Assembly: GCF_020905345.1 (NCBI RefSeq)
Contig: NZ_JAJJMO010000001.1
Span: forward strand, 1,922,001-1,986,000
DNA from: Flavobacterium pisciphilum
GTDB taxonomy: Bacteria; Bacteroidota; Bacteroidia; Flavobacteriales; Flavobacteriaceae
DNA length: 64,000 bases
Reading direction: 5' to 3'
Under the pieces are notes generated by a model. It saw nothing but the letters and a program-made list of their open reading frames with translations. It ran no database searches and was not told the origin of the DNA. Shown here one piece after another: positions 8,208 through 16,940 of this stretch (position 1 is its first letter; each line of letters begins with the position of its first letter). A program made the position numbers and the translations under genes.

Positions 8208-9802
8208 AAAAGAAAAAAATAGAAGATATTTTTTCTTCAATAGAAAATTTTTCTAGTGTACCTCCACCAGAATTATGGGCTAAGATTGAAGAAAAATTAG
8301 ATGAACCTAAAAAGAAAAGGGTAACAGCCATTTGGTGGTCGTTAGCAGCTAGTCTTTTAATAGGTTTAGCAATCACGTCTGGTCTATATTTTAACTCAAA
8401 TGAAAATGACACTTTAAATAATAATAATAATAATAATGTTGTTCTAGATAATCAAGAGAACAACTCAAAATCAAATACAACGCCTGCTACTATTAATGAT
8501 ACCACTTTAGATAGTACAACTACAATATCAGTTGCCGAATCAGTTAGTTCGACAACTAATAAAATTTCAAACAACAATCAAGAATCAACCAAAACCACAA
8601 CAACTTCAATCAACAAAAAAGAAAAACCATCATTAAACAACAATGCTAATACCTCATTATCTGAGCAAGATAGTATTGAAATTAGCAATAACATAAACAA
8701 CAAAAAAAGTAAAAGTATTGCTTCAAGCAAAAATAATAATGAAGCTAGATTGGCTAAAGAAGATACAAACACATCTTTAACAAAGCAAAACGAGACTAAA
8801 GTTAGTGATCATTTGAACATAAATAAAAAAGAAGAAATTGCTTTAAATAGTAATGGAAAATCTTCATCTCAAAATGACATTAATAGTTCTTCAAATAGAC
8901 TAAGTACAACTAGAGTTGATAACGATTTAAAAACAAATCAAAATAAAGAAATAGCTCTAAACACTAGTTCTGAAAAAAATATTACCTCTTTTAATGATTC
9001 ATTGAATAAAGCACAAATTGCACTCGAATTGCAGCAGTTAGAAAATAGATTAAATAATAAAGAAGATAAAGACGAACCAAAAACTGAAAAAGATCTTTTA
9101 AAAGAAAAATGGTCAGTAGGCCTTTATGCAGGTGTTGCAAGTTCTCAGAGTTACGGTAATAAAAAATCACTGGGTAATGAGATCGAATCAAAACAAAATA
9201 CAGGGTATGGTATTAAAACGAATTATAAACTCAATAAAAAATGGGCTGTAAGTTCTGGTTTAAAAGTCAATGAACTAGGACAATCTGTAGCTAATGTTTC
9301 TTATTACAATAAGCAACAAAACACATTAAGCGCTGGAATTACAAATGATTTTTTCATTTCAAGCCCAAGTACAGAATATATTTCTACTAATAAAAACTAT
9401 GTCTTTTCATCGGACAACAGCAATCAAAAAATTCAGGGTAATGGCTCAAATAATCTAACAGGTAATATCGATCAACAATTACAATACCTTGAAATGCCCT
9501 TGGAAATTTCTTATTCCGTTTTAAGCACAAAAAAAGCAGCTATTATGCTTAATACTGGTGGTTTCATAGGAAAGTTGATTTCCAATGAAATTTTTCTAGA
9601 TGGTAATTCTATAGGAGGAAATCTAGATGTGAACAATTTCGTATATGGATCTAAACTAAGCAGTACTTTACAATATGAAGTCCTTAAACAAACTCGTTTA
9701 TTTGTTGAACCTGGACTAAATTATTATATCAATCCCCTAAAAACCCAATCTTTTAACCAATTTCAGTGGGGTCTGAATTTTGGGGTTAATTTTGGGTTTT
9801 AA
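8204..9802 (+). CDS. Anti-sigma-like membrane protein with outer-membrane beta-barrel-like C-terminus
   Basis: A 532-residue protein with a striking layout. A cytoplasmic N-terminus (about 1-43, containing 'SVPPPELWAKIEEKLDEPKK') is of the kind that binds ECF sigma factors. One membrane helix follows (about 44-64), then about 230 residues of Asn/Ser/Thr/Lys-rich low-complexity sequence including an AAT-triplet run, and finally about 230 residues (KWSVGLYAGVASSQSYGNKK onward) of alternating strands ending GLNFGVNFGF, typical of outer-membrane beta-barrel proteins. It overlaps the sigma gene, so an anti-sigma role is likely. The disordered segment could span the periplasm. The signal it senses is unknown. 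Confidence 0.75.
   Translation: MKKKKIEDIFSSIENFSSVPPPELWAKIEEKLDEPKKKRVTAIWWSLAASLLIGLAITSGLYFNSNENDTLNNNNNNNVVLDNQENNSKSNTTPATINDTTLDSTTTISVAESVSSTTNKISNNNQESTKTTTTSINKKEKPSLNNNANTSLSEQDSIEISNNINNKKSKSIASSKNNNEARLAKEDTNTSLTKQNETKVSDHLNINKKEEIALNSNGKSSSQNDINSSSNRLSTTRVDNDLKTNQNKEIALNTSSEKNITSFNDSLNKAQIALELQQLENRLNNKEDKDEPKTEKDLLKEKWSVGLYAGVASSQSYGNKKSLGNEIESKQNTGYGIKTNYKLNKKWAVSSGLKVNELGQSVANVSYYNKQQNTLSAGITNDFFISSPSTEYISTNKNYVFSSDNSNQKIQGNGSNNLTGNIDQQLQYLEMPLEISYSVLSTKKAAIMLNTGGFIGKLISNEIFLDGNSIGGNLDVNNFVYGSKLSSTLQYEVLKQTRLFVEPGLNYYINPLKTQSFNQFQWGLNFGVNFGF
8417..8439 (+). repeat. (AAT)n triplet run coding for poly-Asn
   Basis: A run of consecutive AAT codons at the start of the low-complexity linker of the anti-sigma-like protein. 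Slippage here would change linker length in steps of one residue without breaking the frame. Confidence 0.8.
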
Positions 9803-9850
9803 TTCTCTCTTTTGTTGTAATAACAATTGCAGACCAAATTATATCCTATA

Positions 9851-9888
9851 AAAAAAGCTAGATTCTAAAAATAGAATCTAGCTTTTTT
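9851..9888. terminator. Bidirectional intrinsic terminator
   Basis: Perfect 12-base stem (9856-9867 with 9872-9883), loop AAAA, flanked by A6 on the left and T6 on the right. It serves the beta-barrel gene on the plus strand and the T9SS gene on the minus strand, which converge here. Confidence 0.9.
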
Positions 9889-9906
9889 AATTTATAACAT
9901 TAGTGT

Positions 9907-12900
9907 TTATTTTTTTATAATCTTATCTCTAAAAACAACTTTATTATTTTCTGTTAAAGTGTAAATATAGATACCCGATTTTAAATCACTTACCTGAATT
10001 ACTGAAGTACTCTTATCCTGTCCTCCACTTACGTCAACAGGATCACCTATCATACGCCCTGTAATATCATAAAGCCTCAATTTTAATTTCTTATCATCAT
10101 TTGTTTTCACAAAAATGTTAACGACATCTGTTGCAGGATTAGGATATGCTTTTACTGCAAATTCATTATTTGTTTCAAAATCTATTGCACCTAAATTGGT
10201 TGCTTTTAATTCAAAACGAGCAATTACTGGTCCGTGATCCGATGTTGTATTTACATAATTAGAAATGTCATTACGAGGATCATAAACTGCAATAGAGTTA
10301 GCAATGTATTCGCTATTCAACTCATTAGATATCATGATATGATCCAAAAATCCACCCGAGCTCAAGAAGCTAAAAGCTCCAGCTTTACTAATTTCTAAAG
10401 TAAGTGCATTATAATTAGAAGTATCATCTACGAAAGCCTTATATGATGATGGATTTGGTGTAATAACTGATGCTTTGACATCATCATTATAATCTCCTAA
10501 AATGATTAAATTAGACTTTGAATAATAACGATCTAAACTATCCTTTAATACTTGAGCATCATATTTACGCATGTTGTATTTACTTATATCTGATCCACTA
10601 TTGGCACGTGCATGAAGATCGACCAAATTAATTAGTTTTTTCACTCCTCCAATATTTGTTTCTATTTGTACCATATATGGTAAACGCCCAGATGAAAAAA
10701 AGTTGGCATTGGTACCTGGATAATTTACTAAAGTTTCGGTTCCATTACGAAGTCCATCGTAAAAATCCTTAAACATTACGCGTTCACTTGTAACCGTTGC
10801 TGTTTCAGTATTATAAATCACAACTAATTTTTGTGGAGGGAAATTAGGATCAGCTGGATTAAATGAATAAGACCAACTAGGTGAAGTTACTTTACTAAAT
10901 GTTTTACCACCTACACTTATTTGTTTAATTAATTCATCCATAGCAGCATCATTTGACACTTCTTGTACAGCGTAAACATCGGCATCTAACTTAATCATTG
11001 CTTTAGCAACATTAGCAATTTGCAATACATTATCTGTAGGACCAAATTCTTTGCCAGAAGCATCCTTAACATCTGTACCAAAAAACTCAAGATTATACGT
11101 TACAACATCAAAAGTATCCACTTTTGGTAAAGAAGAACCAGTTAGTGTGCCAATCTCTTTATTTAATGCTGTTCCCGTTACAGTTAAAGGGCCTGCAATT
11201 TTTAAAGCTTTTGTTGATGGTGTAAATTTCGCATAAATCGTCTTTCCTGATAATGCATCAGCCTCAAGAACATTAATACTAGATTGAAAGTTAGAATTAT
11301 CAAGAGATAGTTGGTAATCTGTAGGTGCAGTAATAGTGATATCACCATAGCCACCCGCTTTAAAAGCAAAAGATTTACTAATAGAAACTCCATTCGGACT
11401 AACATCACCAAAATCCAAATTAGGATTTGAATCGACATAACCTAATTCATTAGTTATGGCTACATCATCGATTGTCCACTCAGCAGCATTACCGCTACCT
11501 CCACCGATTGTCGTTTCGTAAACCCAAGCCAAATAAGTATGATTCGTTTTATAAGCTCCTAAACTAATATATTGTGATTGTACATAAGTAGCTGTTACAG
11601 CAGGAAAACTTCCATCTAATTCTGTCCAAGTAGCAGTTTCAGGGCTACTTACACCATCATAATCTACAGAAACCATCAATTTTAAACTCGGTCCTGCAAA
11701 ATATTTACGAGAGTAAAATGACAATAAGGGAAATTTATCAAAAGTATCTAACTGTAATTTAGGAGAAATCAACCAATCTTTACTTGGACCATTATCTGAA
11801 TATCCATTCATTACTACGGCTCTAGGAGCACTTTTCGCATTAGTCGTCGTACTTATCCATTTATTACTAGTCCCAGCTACATTATAAGCTGTCCAACCAC
11901 TATTGGTTAAAACATTTGCATCATTAAAGTCTTGAATATATGGATTGATTCCAATACCAGATAAAGCAACTATTTTATTTGTCGCTCCAGTAGATTCATG
12001 AGTAATTTGTCCTGAAAAATCGCCAGTTGCATTTGGTGCAAAACGAACATATACGGTTGGTGTCGCATTTCCAGCAAAATCGGCTACATTATATTGTACC
12101 GAAGATAGAAAATTGATATTATCTTTTGAAACTGTAAAATTAGCAGGTGCAGTAACTGTTACTTCACTAGTAAGATTAGTTGCGCCTATTTGGTAATTTA
12201 AAACAGCCGAATTAAAATTTTGCTCAACTGGTACTTCAAAATTAATTGCTGCGGTACTAGTTGTTAATTTTGGTAATACAACACTTGAAGTCGTAACGTC
12301 TAATTTGTTTGCACTTGTTTGTATATTGCCATATGGGTCTTCAGAAATAGAGTAAACACTATATGATGTATTCAATGTTAAACCTGTAAACGTTTTTGAA
12401 TAAACCTGAGTCTTATCAGTAATATCTAATAGCCCTGATTGCAAAGCTGCAGTTCCACTAGCATTTAATCCATTTTTTATTTGTGAAGTAGTTGGTGCAG
12501 CATCAGTAGAAGGTACTAATACATAATATGTTTTACCAATTTCATCTATTTGATTAGAAAAATGAAACTCGTCTGATAATACATTATCTATTTTTGGATA
12601 ACCTACACTATTTATTGGAGCAACATTATCGCTTTTAATAGTTATATTGTCAATTGCAAAAGATTGACGAGAACCAGTTGTACCTGATACTAACCTAGCA
12701 ATCCATCTTATTTGCACTACAGGTTGATTATCACAATCTGAAGGCAATGTCACAGAGATTCTTGTAGTTAACATATCTAAAGGCGTAGTAACAGCTCCGG
12801 TTTGTTGAGTTATACTATTATTTAAATAAGCTGTAGATGGTAAAGTAATGAAAGCTCCTGTTGTACCAACACGATATTGCAAAGCCATCTCTTGAAGACG

Positions 12901-13356
12901 ATTAACAGATGCTCCATCGTATAGATTACGAATTATCATAGCATCATATTGAACTATTATTGCAGTATTATTAAGACTTGAAAAAGCAAAACCTAATGCA
13001 AAATCAGCAGAAGTTGTATTCAAGAACCCTATTTTACCATTATAGTTATGAACATTACCGCTAGTTGTAGAAGCAGTACTTCCCCCTACTAACGCTTTAT
13101 CACCAGTCAAACCAGTACCATAAGTAGCATTATTCTGAGTCGCACTAACTTGCCATCCTTGAAATCCAGCTGGATAAACTGTAGCTGTTGCAGGCAATGC
13201 ATCAAAATTTTGTGTATAAGGCAATGCCTGAGGCAGTGGTTGAGTCTGCGCAAAAAGATTCCCTGAAAAGCAATAAAAAAAACTAAAAAAAGCCATTAAA
13301 TGGCGCAAAGAGTAAATGTTTTTCATACGATTAAAAATAGAGTTTTTAGAATTCAA
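9907..13356 (-). CDS. T9SS-exported endonuclease/exonuclease/phosphatase-family protein
   Basis: A 1149-residue exported protein. In order: signal peptide (to about 36), an N-terminal jelly-roll-like domain, fibronectin- and Ig-like modules, a choice-of-anchor J-type domain (about 470-630), another Ig-like module, a DNase I-like EEP catalytic domain (about 745-1060), and a type IX sorting domain (about 1070-1149, with 'AYPNPATDVVNIFVK' and 'LKSGIYIYTL'). EEP motifs are intact: TYNLEFF, AVQEVS (metal Glu), LVDLHARA, ILGDYNDD and TSDHGPV (catalytic His). It probably cleaves extracellular DNA or another phosphodiester outside the cell; nuclease or phosphatase activity cannot be told apart from sequence alone. 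Confidence 0.87.
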   Translation of the reverse strand: MNSKNSIFNRMKNIYSLRHLMAFFSFFYCFSGNLFAQTQPLPQALPYTQNFDALPATATVYPAGFQGWQVSATQNNATYGTGLTGDKALVGGSTASTTSGNVHNYNGKIGFLNTTSADFALGFAFSSLNNTAIIVQYDAMIIRNLYDGASVNRLQEMALQYRVGTTGAFITLPSTAYLNNSITQQTGAVTTPLDMLTTRISVTLPSDCDNQPVVQIRWIARLVSGTTGSRQSFAIDNITIKSDNVAPINSVGYPKIDNVLSDEFHFSNQIDEIGKTYYVLVPSTDAAPTTSQIKNGLNASGTAALQSGLLDITDKTQVYSKTFTGLTLNTSYSVYSISEDPYGNIQTSANKLDVTTSSVVLPKLTTSTAAINFEVPVEQNFNSAVLNYQIGATNLTSEVTVTAPANFTVSKDNINFLSSVQYNVADFAGNATPTVYVRFAPNATGDFSGQITHESTGATNKIVALSGIGINPYIQDFNDANVLTNSGWTAYNVAGTSNKWISTTTNAKSAPRAVVMNGYSDNGPSKDWLISPKLQLDTFDKFPLLSFYSRKYFAGPSLKLMVSVDYDGVSSPETATWTELDGSFPAVTATYVQSQYISLGAYKTNHTYLAWVYETTIGGGSGNAAEWTIDDVAITNELGYVDSNPNLDFGDVSPNGVSISKSFAFKAGGYGDITITAPTDYQLSLDNSNFQSSINVLEADALSGKTIYAKFTPSTKALKIAGPLTVTGTALNKEIGTLTGSSLPKVDTFDVVTYNLEFFGTDVKDASGKEFGPTDNVLQIANVAKAMIKLDADVYAVQEVSNDAAMDELIKQISVGGKTFSKVTSPSWSYSFNPADPNFPPQKLVVIYNTETATVTSERVMFKDFYDGLRNGTETLVNYPGTNANFFSSGRLPYMVQIETNIGGVKKLINLVDLHARANSGSDISKYNMRKYDAQVLKDSLDRYYSKSNLIILGDYNDDVKASVITPNPSSYKAFVDDTSNYNALTLEISKAGAFSFLSSGGFLDHIMISNELNSEYIANSIAVYDPRNDISNYVNTTSDHGPVIARFELKATNLGAIDFETNNEFAVKAYPNPATDVVNIFVKTNDDKKLKLRLYDITGRMIGDPVDVSGGQDKSTSVIQVSDLKSGIYIYTLTENNKVVFRDKIIKK

Positions 13357-13710
13357 ATTTATAGCCTTTAAAGTTAAGCGAATATTACAAAACCTTAAAG
13401 TTATTGTTTATAAATTTATCAAATATTCAATACCAAACAACATAATATTGATTATTTGAATTCGATATATTTAACATTTTAATAAATTAAACATATAATT
13501 CACACTTTTTCCTTTTTTAAATCTGAGTCAAAACACCTCAACAATCCGAGCAATAGTAAGGCTTTTCAAACAAAAAAACACATAATAATCCCTCATTAAT
13601 CATCCTAATAATTAACCTATTTAATATTCATTAAATGAGAACTATCTCGGAGTTACTTGCAAAAATTGTACTTTTATTTAATTATCCACTAATACTAAAA
13701 ATCACATATT
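13357..13710. other. 354-base AT-rich intergenic region
   Basis: This region separates the minus-strand T9SS gene from the plus-strand small membrane protein gene. It is very AT-rich. A TAACTTTA near-match to a -7 box lies at 13376-13369 on the minus strand, suited to the T9SS gene. I see no open frame, tRNA or clear hairpin in the remainder. Confidence 0.6.
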
Positions 13711-13914
13711 ATGGACTTCTTCAAAATCAAAACTAGTTGGTCAAATGCTGAGTTTATTATATTGAAACTTTGTATTGCTTCGGCATACATTTTAATTGGT
13801 TCCTATTTCCATGATTTTTTTAGCAACTACTACCCTCCTTTAATTATCTTATTTGGTATTACAGTAATTTGGTCTGTTTATTTATGGTTGAATAAAATGA
13901 GAAACAGCAAGTAG
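13711..13914 (+). CDS. Small two-helix membrane protein
   Basis: A 67-residue protein with two predicted membrane helices (about residues 14-34 and 41-60) separated by a short loop HDFFSNYYPP, ending in a basic tail KMRNSK. The hydrophobicity pattern and stop placement look like a real short gene rather than chance. It belongs to no family I recognise. It stands between the T9SS gene and the pseudouridine synthase gene, which has its own promoter. Confidence 0.6.
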   Translation: MDFFKIKTSWSNAEFIILKLCIASAYILIGSYFHDFFSNYYPPLIILFGITVIWSVYLWLNKMRNSK

Positions 13915-13927
13915 TGATAAGGATAAA

Positions 13928-13959
13928 TTGGAATTAGTCCTCAAACAAAACTATCTTTG
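13928..13959 (+). promoter_or_regulatory. Promoter TTG-N21-TATCTTTG
   Basis: TTG at 13928-13930 and TATCTTTG at 13952-13959. The expected start point, near 13966, lies downstream of a possible TTG codon at 13957, so the pseudouridine synthase must begin at the ATG at 13975. Confidence 0.7.
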
Positions 13960-13974
13960 CACAAAAATTTCAGC

Positions 13975-14550
13975 ATGTCGCATCAACATTTTATTCTTTT
14001 TAAACCATATGGTTATTTGAGCCAGTTTATATATGAGCTAAAGAGAAAGAAAAAACTTTTAGGGGAATTACATAACTTCCCAGAGGGTACAATGGCTATT
14101 GGTAGACTTGATGAGGATTCGGAAGGATTACTTTTACTCACTACTGATGGAAAAGTGAGTGAACAAGTAAGGAGTAAAAAAGTTGATAAAGAATACTATG
14201 TTCAAGTTGATGGAATTATTACTCCTGAGGCTATTGAAGAATTACAAAAAGGAGTTGAGATTGGCTTTGATGGTGGAAAATATAAAACGAAACCTTGTAC
14301 TGCTTTTATAGTTACCGAAATACCTGATTTTGGACCAAGAGGAAAAAAAATAAGAGATGAACGACATGGACCAACTTCATGGGCATCGATAACAGTAAAT
14401 GAAGGAAAGTTTCGCCAAGTACGAAAAATGACAGCCGCAGTTGGTTTTCCTACTTTACGGTTAGTACGTGTTCGCATAGGAAATGTATATTTGCAAGGCT
14501 TAAAAGCTGGCGAAGTTTTGGAAGTTGATGATTTTCAGATTAACAATTAA
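13975..14550 (+). CDS. rluE: rRNA large subunit pseudouridine synthase, RluE-like
   Basis: A pseudouridine synthase of the RsuA/RluB/RluE family; RluE modifies U2457 of 23S rRNA in E. coli. Length (about 191 residues) fits the short RluE-type enzymes that lack an S4 domain. The catalytic aspartate is in GRLDEDSEGLLLLT (about residue 46), after the N-terminal strand HFILFKPYG. The C-terminal block EGKFRQVRKMTAAVGFPTLR is the family motif III. The start at 13975 is set by the promoter at 13928-13959. It is followed 15 bases later by trmL, so the two form an RNA-modification operon. Confidence 0.88.
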   Translation: MSHQHFILFKPYGYLSQFIYELKRKKKLLGELHNFPEGTMAIGRLDEDSEGLLLLTTDGKVSEQVRSKKVDKEYYVQVDGIITPEAIEELQKGVEIGFDGGKYKTKPCTAFIVTEIPDFGPRGKKIRDERHGPTSWASITVNEGKFRQVRKMTAAVGFPTLRLVRVRIGNVYLQGLKAGEVLEVDDFQINN

Positions 14551-14565
14551 ACAAATTAAACAATA

Positions 14566-15024
14566 ATGCTAAATATAGTTCTCGTAGAACCCGAAATACC
14601 TAATAACACTGGAAACATTGGTCGTTTATGTGTAGGTACTCAAAGCCGATTACATTTAATTCATCCTTTTGGTTTTGTTATAAATGATAAAAACCTAAAA
14701 CGCTCAGGATTGGATTACTGGGTTCATCTTGATGTAACTGAATATCAAAATGTAGCAGAATGGAAAGCTCAAATCCCTGACCTATCTCGCGTTTTCTTGA
14801 TGAGTTCTCATGCTGAAAATTCATACCTTGAAGCTGACTTTCAAGATGGTGATTGGCTAGTATTTGGCAAAGAAAGTGTTGGACTAAGTCAAGAAGTTTT
14901 AGCTCAGTTTGAAAATCATCTTACAATACCAATGTCTTCATTAATCCGAAGTTTTAATATTGCAAACTCTGTTGCTTTTGTAGTAGGAGAAGCCAAGAGA
15001 CAGATCGGTGTAAAACTTCGTTAG
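14566..15024 (+). CDS. trmL: tRNA (cytidine/uridine(34)-2'-O)-methyltransferase TrmL
   Basis: A minimal SPOUT methyltransferase of 152 residues, the size of TrmL (YibK), which 2'-O-methylates the wobble nucleotide of tRNA-Leu isoacceptors using S-adenosylmethionine. Motif 1 is VEPEIPNNTGNIGRLC (residues 7-22). The knot-forming AdoMet site includes LVFGKESVGLS (about 102-112) and IPMSSLIRSFNIANSVAF. No extra RNA-binding domain is present. It follows the rluE-like gene in the same operon. Confidence 0.93.
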   Translation: MLNIVLVEPEIPNNTGNIGRLCVGTQSRLHLIHPFGFVINDKNLKRSGLDYWVHLDVTEYQNVAEWKAQIPDLSRVFLMSSHAENSYLEADFQDGDWLVFGKESVGLSQEVLAQFENHLTIPMSSLIRSFNIANSVAFVVGEAKRQIGVKLR

Positions 15025-15047
15025 ATTGTTTATTCCTTTATAAAGTT

Positions 15048-15824
15048 TTAAGTAATTACAAATTTACCTTTTTCAGCATCAAAAGTTATATGGTCATCTT
15101 TGAATAAATTTGCAAAACTTCCAGTTGCAATTAAATTACAAGGTTCATCCTGTATAACTTTTTCAGGTGTCATTATAATCATTTCATCACTTAATTGAAT
15201 TGCTAAATCAATATCATGCGTAGAAAACAAAATGCATTTCCCTGTTTCATGTGTTAACTTCTTAAGCAATTTAAATAAGGCTACTTTGTGTAATAAATCG
15301 AGGTGTGTTGTAGGTTCATCAAGAATAATAAGTGGTGTATCTTGTGCCAAAGCTCGTGCAATTAATACTTTTTGTAATTGTCCATCACTTATTTCATAAT
15401 GCTTTTTATGCGACAAATGACTTATTTGTGTGAGTTCTAGCGCCTGATTTACTTTCTTAATATCGTATTGCGTTAAAGTCCCAATCCAGTTTGTATAAGG
15501 TTGACGTCCTAAAGCTACTAATTCAAAAACAGAAAGATTACTTGATGGGAGCTTTTCGGTTAAAACTATACTCAAATTTTGAGCTAAATCAAGTGGTTTA
15601 TATGCAAATACACTCTTATTATTTAGCAAAACTGTTCCTGATAATGGATTCTGAATACCTGTTATTGTTCGTAGTAAAGTTGATTTACCTATCCCGTTTG
15701 CACCAATTAAAGCAATGAGCTTTCCTGGCTCAAAGTTTAAATTTAAGTTTTGAGCAATAGTCACAGTAGCTTTCTTGGTCTTATAACCAATACTTAAGTC
15801 TGAAGTAGTTAGGATGCTTTCCAT
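15048..15824 (-). CDS. btuD: Vitamin B12/iron-siderophore ABC transporter ATP-binding protein
   Basis: The 258-residue ATPase of a FecCDE/BtuCDF-type importer. Walker A is GANGIGKST (41-49), the signature is SDGQLQ where most family members have SGGQ, and Walker B is LIILDEPTTHLD. It is the third gene of a btuF-btuC-btuD transcript on the minus strand, about 80 bases after btuC. The spacer carries a short repeat element. Sequence alone cannot separate B12 from siderophore transport; the position beside cobU, bluB-cobT, cobS, cobC and a cobalamin riboswitch favours corrinoids. Confidence 0.85.
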   Translation of the reverse strand: MESILTTSDLSIGYKTKKATVTIAQNLNLNFEPGKLIALIGANGIGKSTLLRTITGIQNPLSGTVLLNNKSVFAYKPLDLAQNLSIVLTEKLPSSNLSVFELVALGRQPYTNWIGTLTQYDIKKVNQALELTQISHLSHKKHYEISDGQLQKVLIARALAQDTPLIILDEPTTHLDLLHKVALFKLLKKLTHETGKCILFSTHDIDLAIQLSDEMIIMTPEKVIQDEPCNLIATGSFANLFKDDHITFDAEKGKFVIT

Positions 15825-15840
15825 TTTTTAAAATTTTATT

Positions 15841-15897
15841 CTAGCCACAGATTAACAAGATTCTCATAGATTATTCAAATTTCTTTTTAATCTATGC
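15841..15897 (-). repeat. ATCTGTGGC-type intergenic repeat with hairpin
   Basis: Read on the minus strand, this contains TTAATCTGTGGC and two variants of AATCTATG. The inverted repeat 15865-15873 with 15888-15896 forms a 9-base stem. Short degenerate repeats of this wording recur in many Bacteroidota genomes. It sits between btuC and btuD inside the operon. Confidence 0.55.
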
Positions 15898-15904
15898 AAA
15901 AAAA

Positions 15905-16933
15905 TCATTCAAAATTCCTTTTTCGCACTAATAACCAAATCACCACCGGTGCTCCTATTATAGATGTTATTGCATTAATAGGTAATGTAGTTTCTAATCC
16001 GGGCAATTGTGATGCAATATCACAAAACAACATAATTATCCCTCCATAAAAAAGGGTACTCCAATATAAAACTACATGATTACTGGTTCTAAATGTAAGC
16101 TTGGCAATATGTGGAACTGCTAATCCTATAAAAGCAATTGGTCCTGCAAAAGCAGTAACACTTCCTGCAAGAATACTTGTAGCAAGTATAATTATTAATC
16201 TTGTTTTTTTAAAATTAAGCCCCATACTTTTTGCATAGTTCTCTCCCAATAACAATGCGTTTAATGGTTTTATGCTACTAGCACTTAAAAGCAATCCAAT
16301 ACTAACGCTAATTGCTAAAACAACAATCGATGACCAAGAAAGATTTCCAAGGCTTCCTAATGACCAAAAGGTAAATTTTTGCAATTGCTCTGCAGAACTA
16401 AAATAAGTTAGAACTCCCACTATAGCACTAGTAAAACTACCAAACATAAGTCCGACAATTAAAATAGCCATTGTATTTCGTAATCGCTGTGAGACCAATA
16501 AAACTAAGAATAGAACAGAAATACTTCCTAATGTTGAAGCTAATACAATCCCGTAACTTGACAATACTATTGTATTTAAAAATGGAGGCAATAAACCTGC
16601 TCCTAAAATCACAATGGCCACTGCCAATATTGCTCCTGAACTTAACCCTAGAACATCAGGACCTGCTAATGGGTTTCTGAATAATGTTTGCATCATTAAT
16701 CCGCTTGTAGATAATCCTACACCAACTAATACTGCCGTTATAGCTTTAGGTAAACGATAATTAATTATAATATATTCCCAAGTCGACTTACTCGCTTCTC
16801 CTCCTGTTAAACTAGTATAAACTTCTTTAAAAGGGATTGTAATCGACCCGAAACTAATATCTAAAAAGAATAGTACCAAAAGTGCTAAACCGAGTATGAA
16901 AAACAAGATAGTATTTCGCTTTTGATTCGCCAA
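15905..16933 (-). CDS. btuC: Vitamin B12/iron-siderophore ABC transporter permease (FecCD family)
   Basis: A 342-residue polytopic permease of the FecCD/BtuC family with about ten membrane helices. Family features include RLPKAITAVLVGVGLSTSGL (about residues 60-79), MQTLFRNPLAGPDVLGLSSG and the cytoplasmic coupling segment ending 'GLAVPHIAKLTFRTSNHVV'. It follows btuF by seven bases and precedes btuD in one transcript. Its size and helix number match BtuC, which works as a homodimer with two BtuD subunits to move corrinoid from periplasm to cytoplasm. Confidence 0.88.
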   Translation of the reverse strand: MANQKRNTILFFILGLALLVLFFLDISFGSITIPFKEVYTSLTGGEASKSTWEYIIINYRLPKAITAVLVGVGLSTSGLMMQTLFRNPLAGPDVLGLSSGAILAVAIVILGAGLLPPFLNTIVLSSYGIVLASTLGSISVLFLVLLVSQRLRNTMAILIVGLMFGSFTSAIVGVLTYFSSAEQLQKFTFWSLGSLGNLSWSSIVVLAISVSIGLLLSASSIKPLNALLLGENYAKSMGLNFKKTRLIIILATSILAGSVTAFAGPIAFIGLAVPHIAKLTFRTSNHVVLYWSTLFYGGIIMLFCDIASQLPGLETTLPINAITSIIGAPVVIWLLVRKRNFE

Positions 16934-16940
16934 CTTGAAA

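Noticed and set aside
14202-14477. 91-codon minus-strand frame inside the pseudouridine synthase gene
   Set aside because: Shadow of a conserved catalytic gene; no own promoter or family resemblance.
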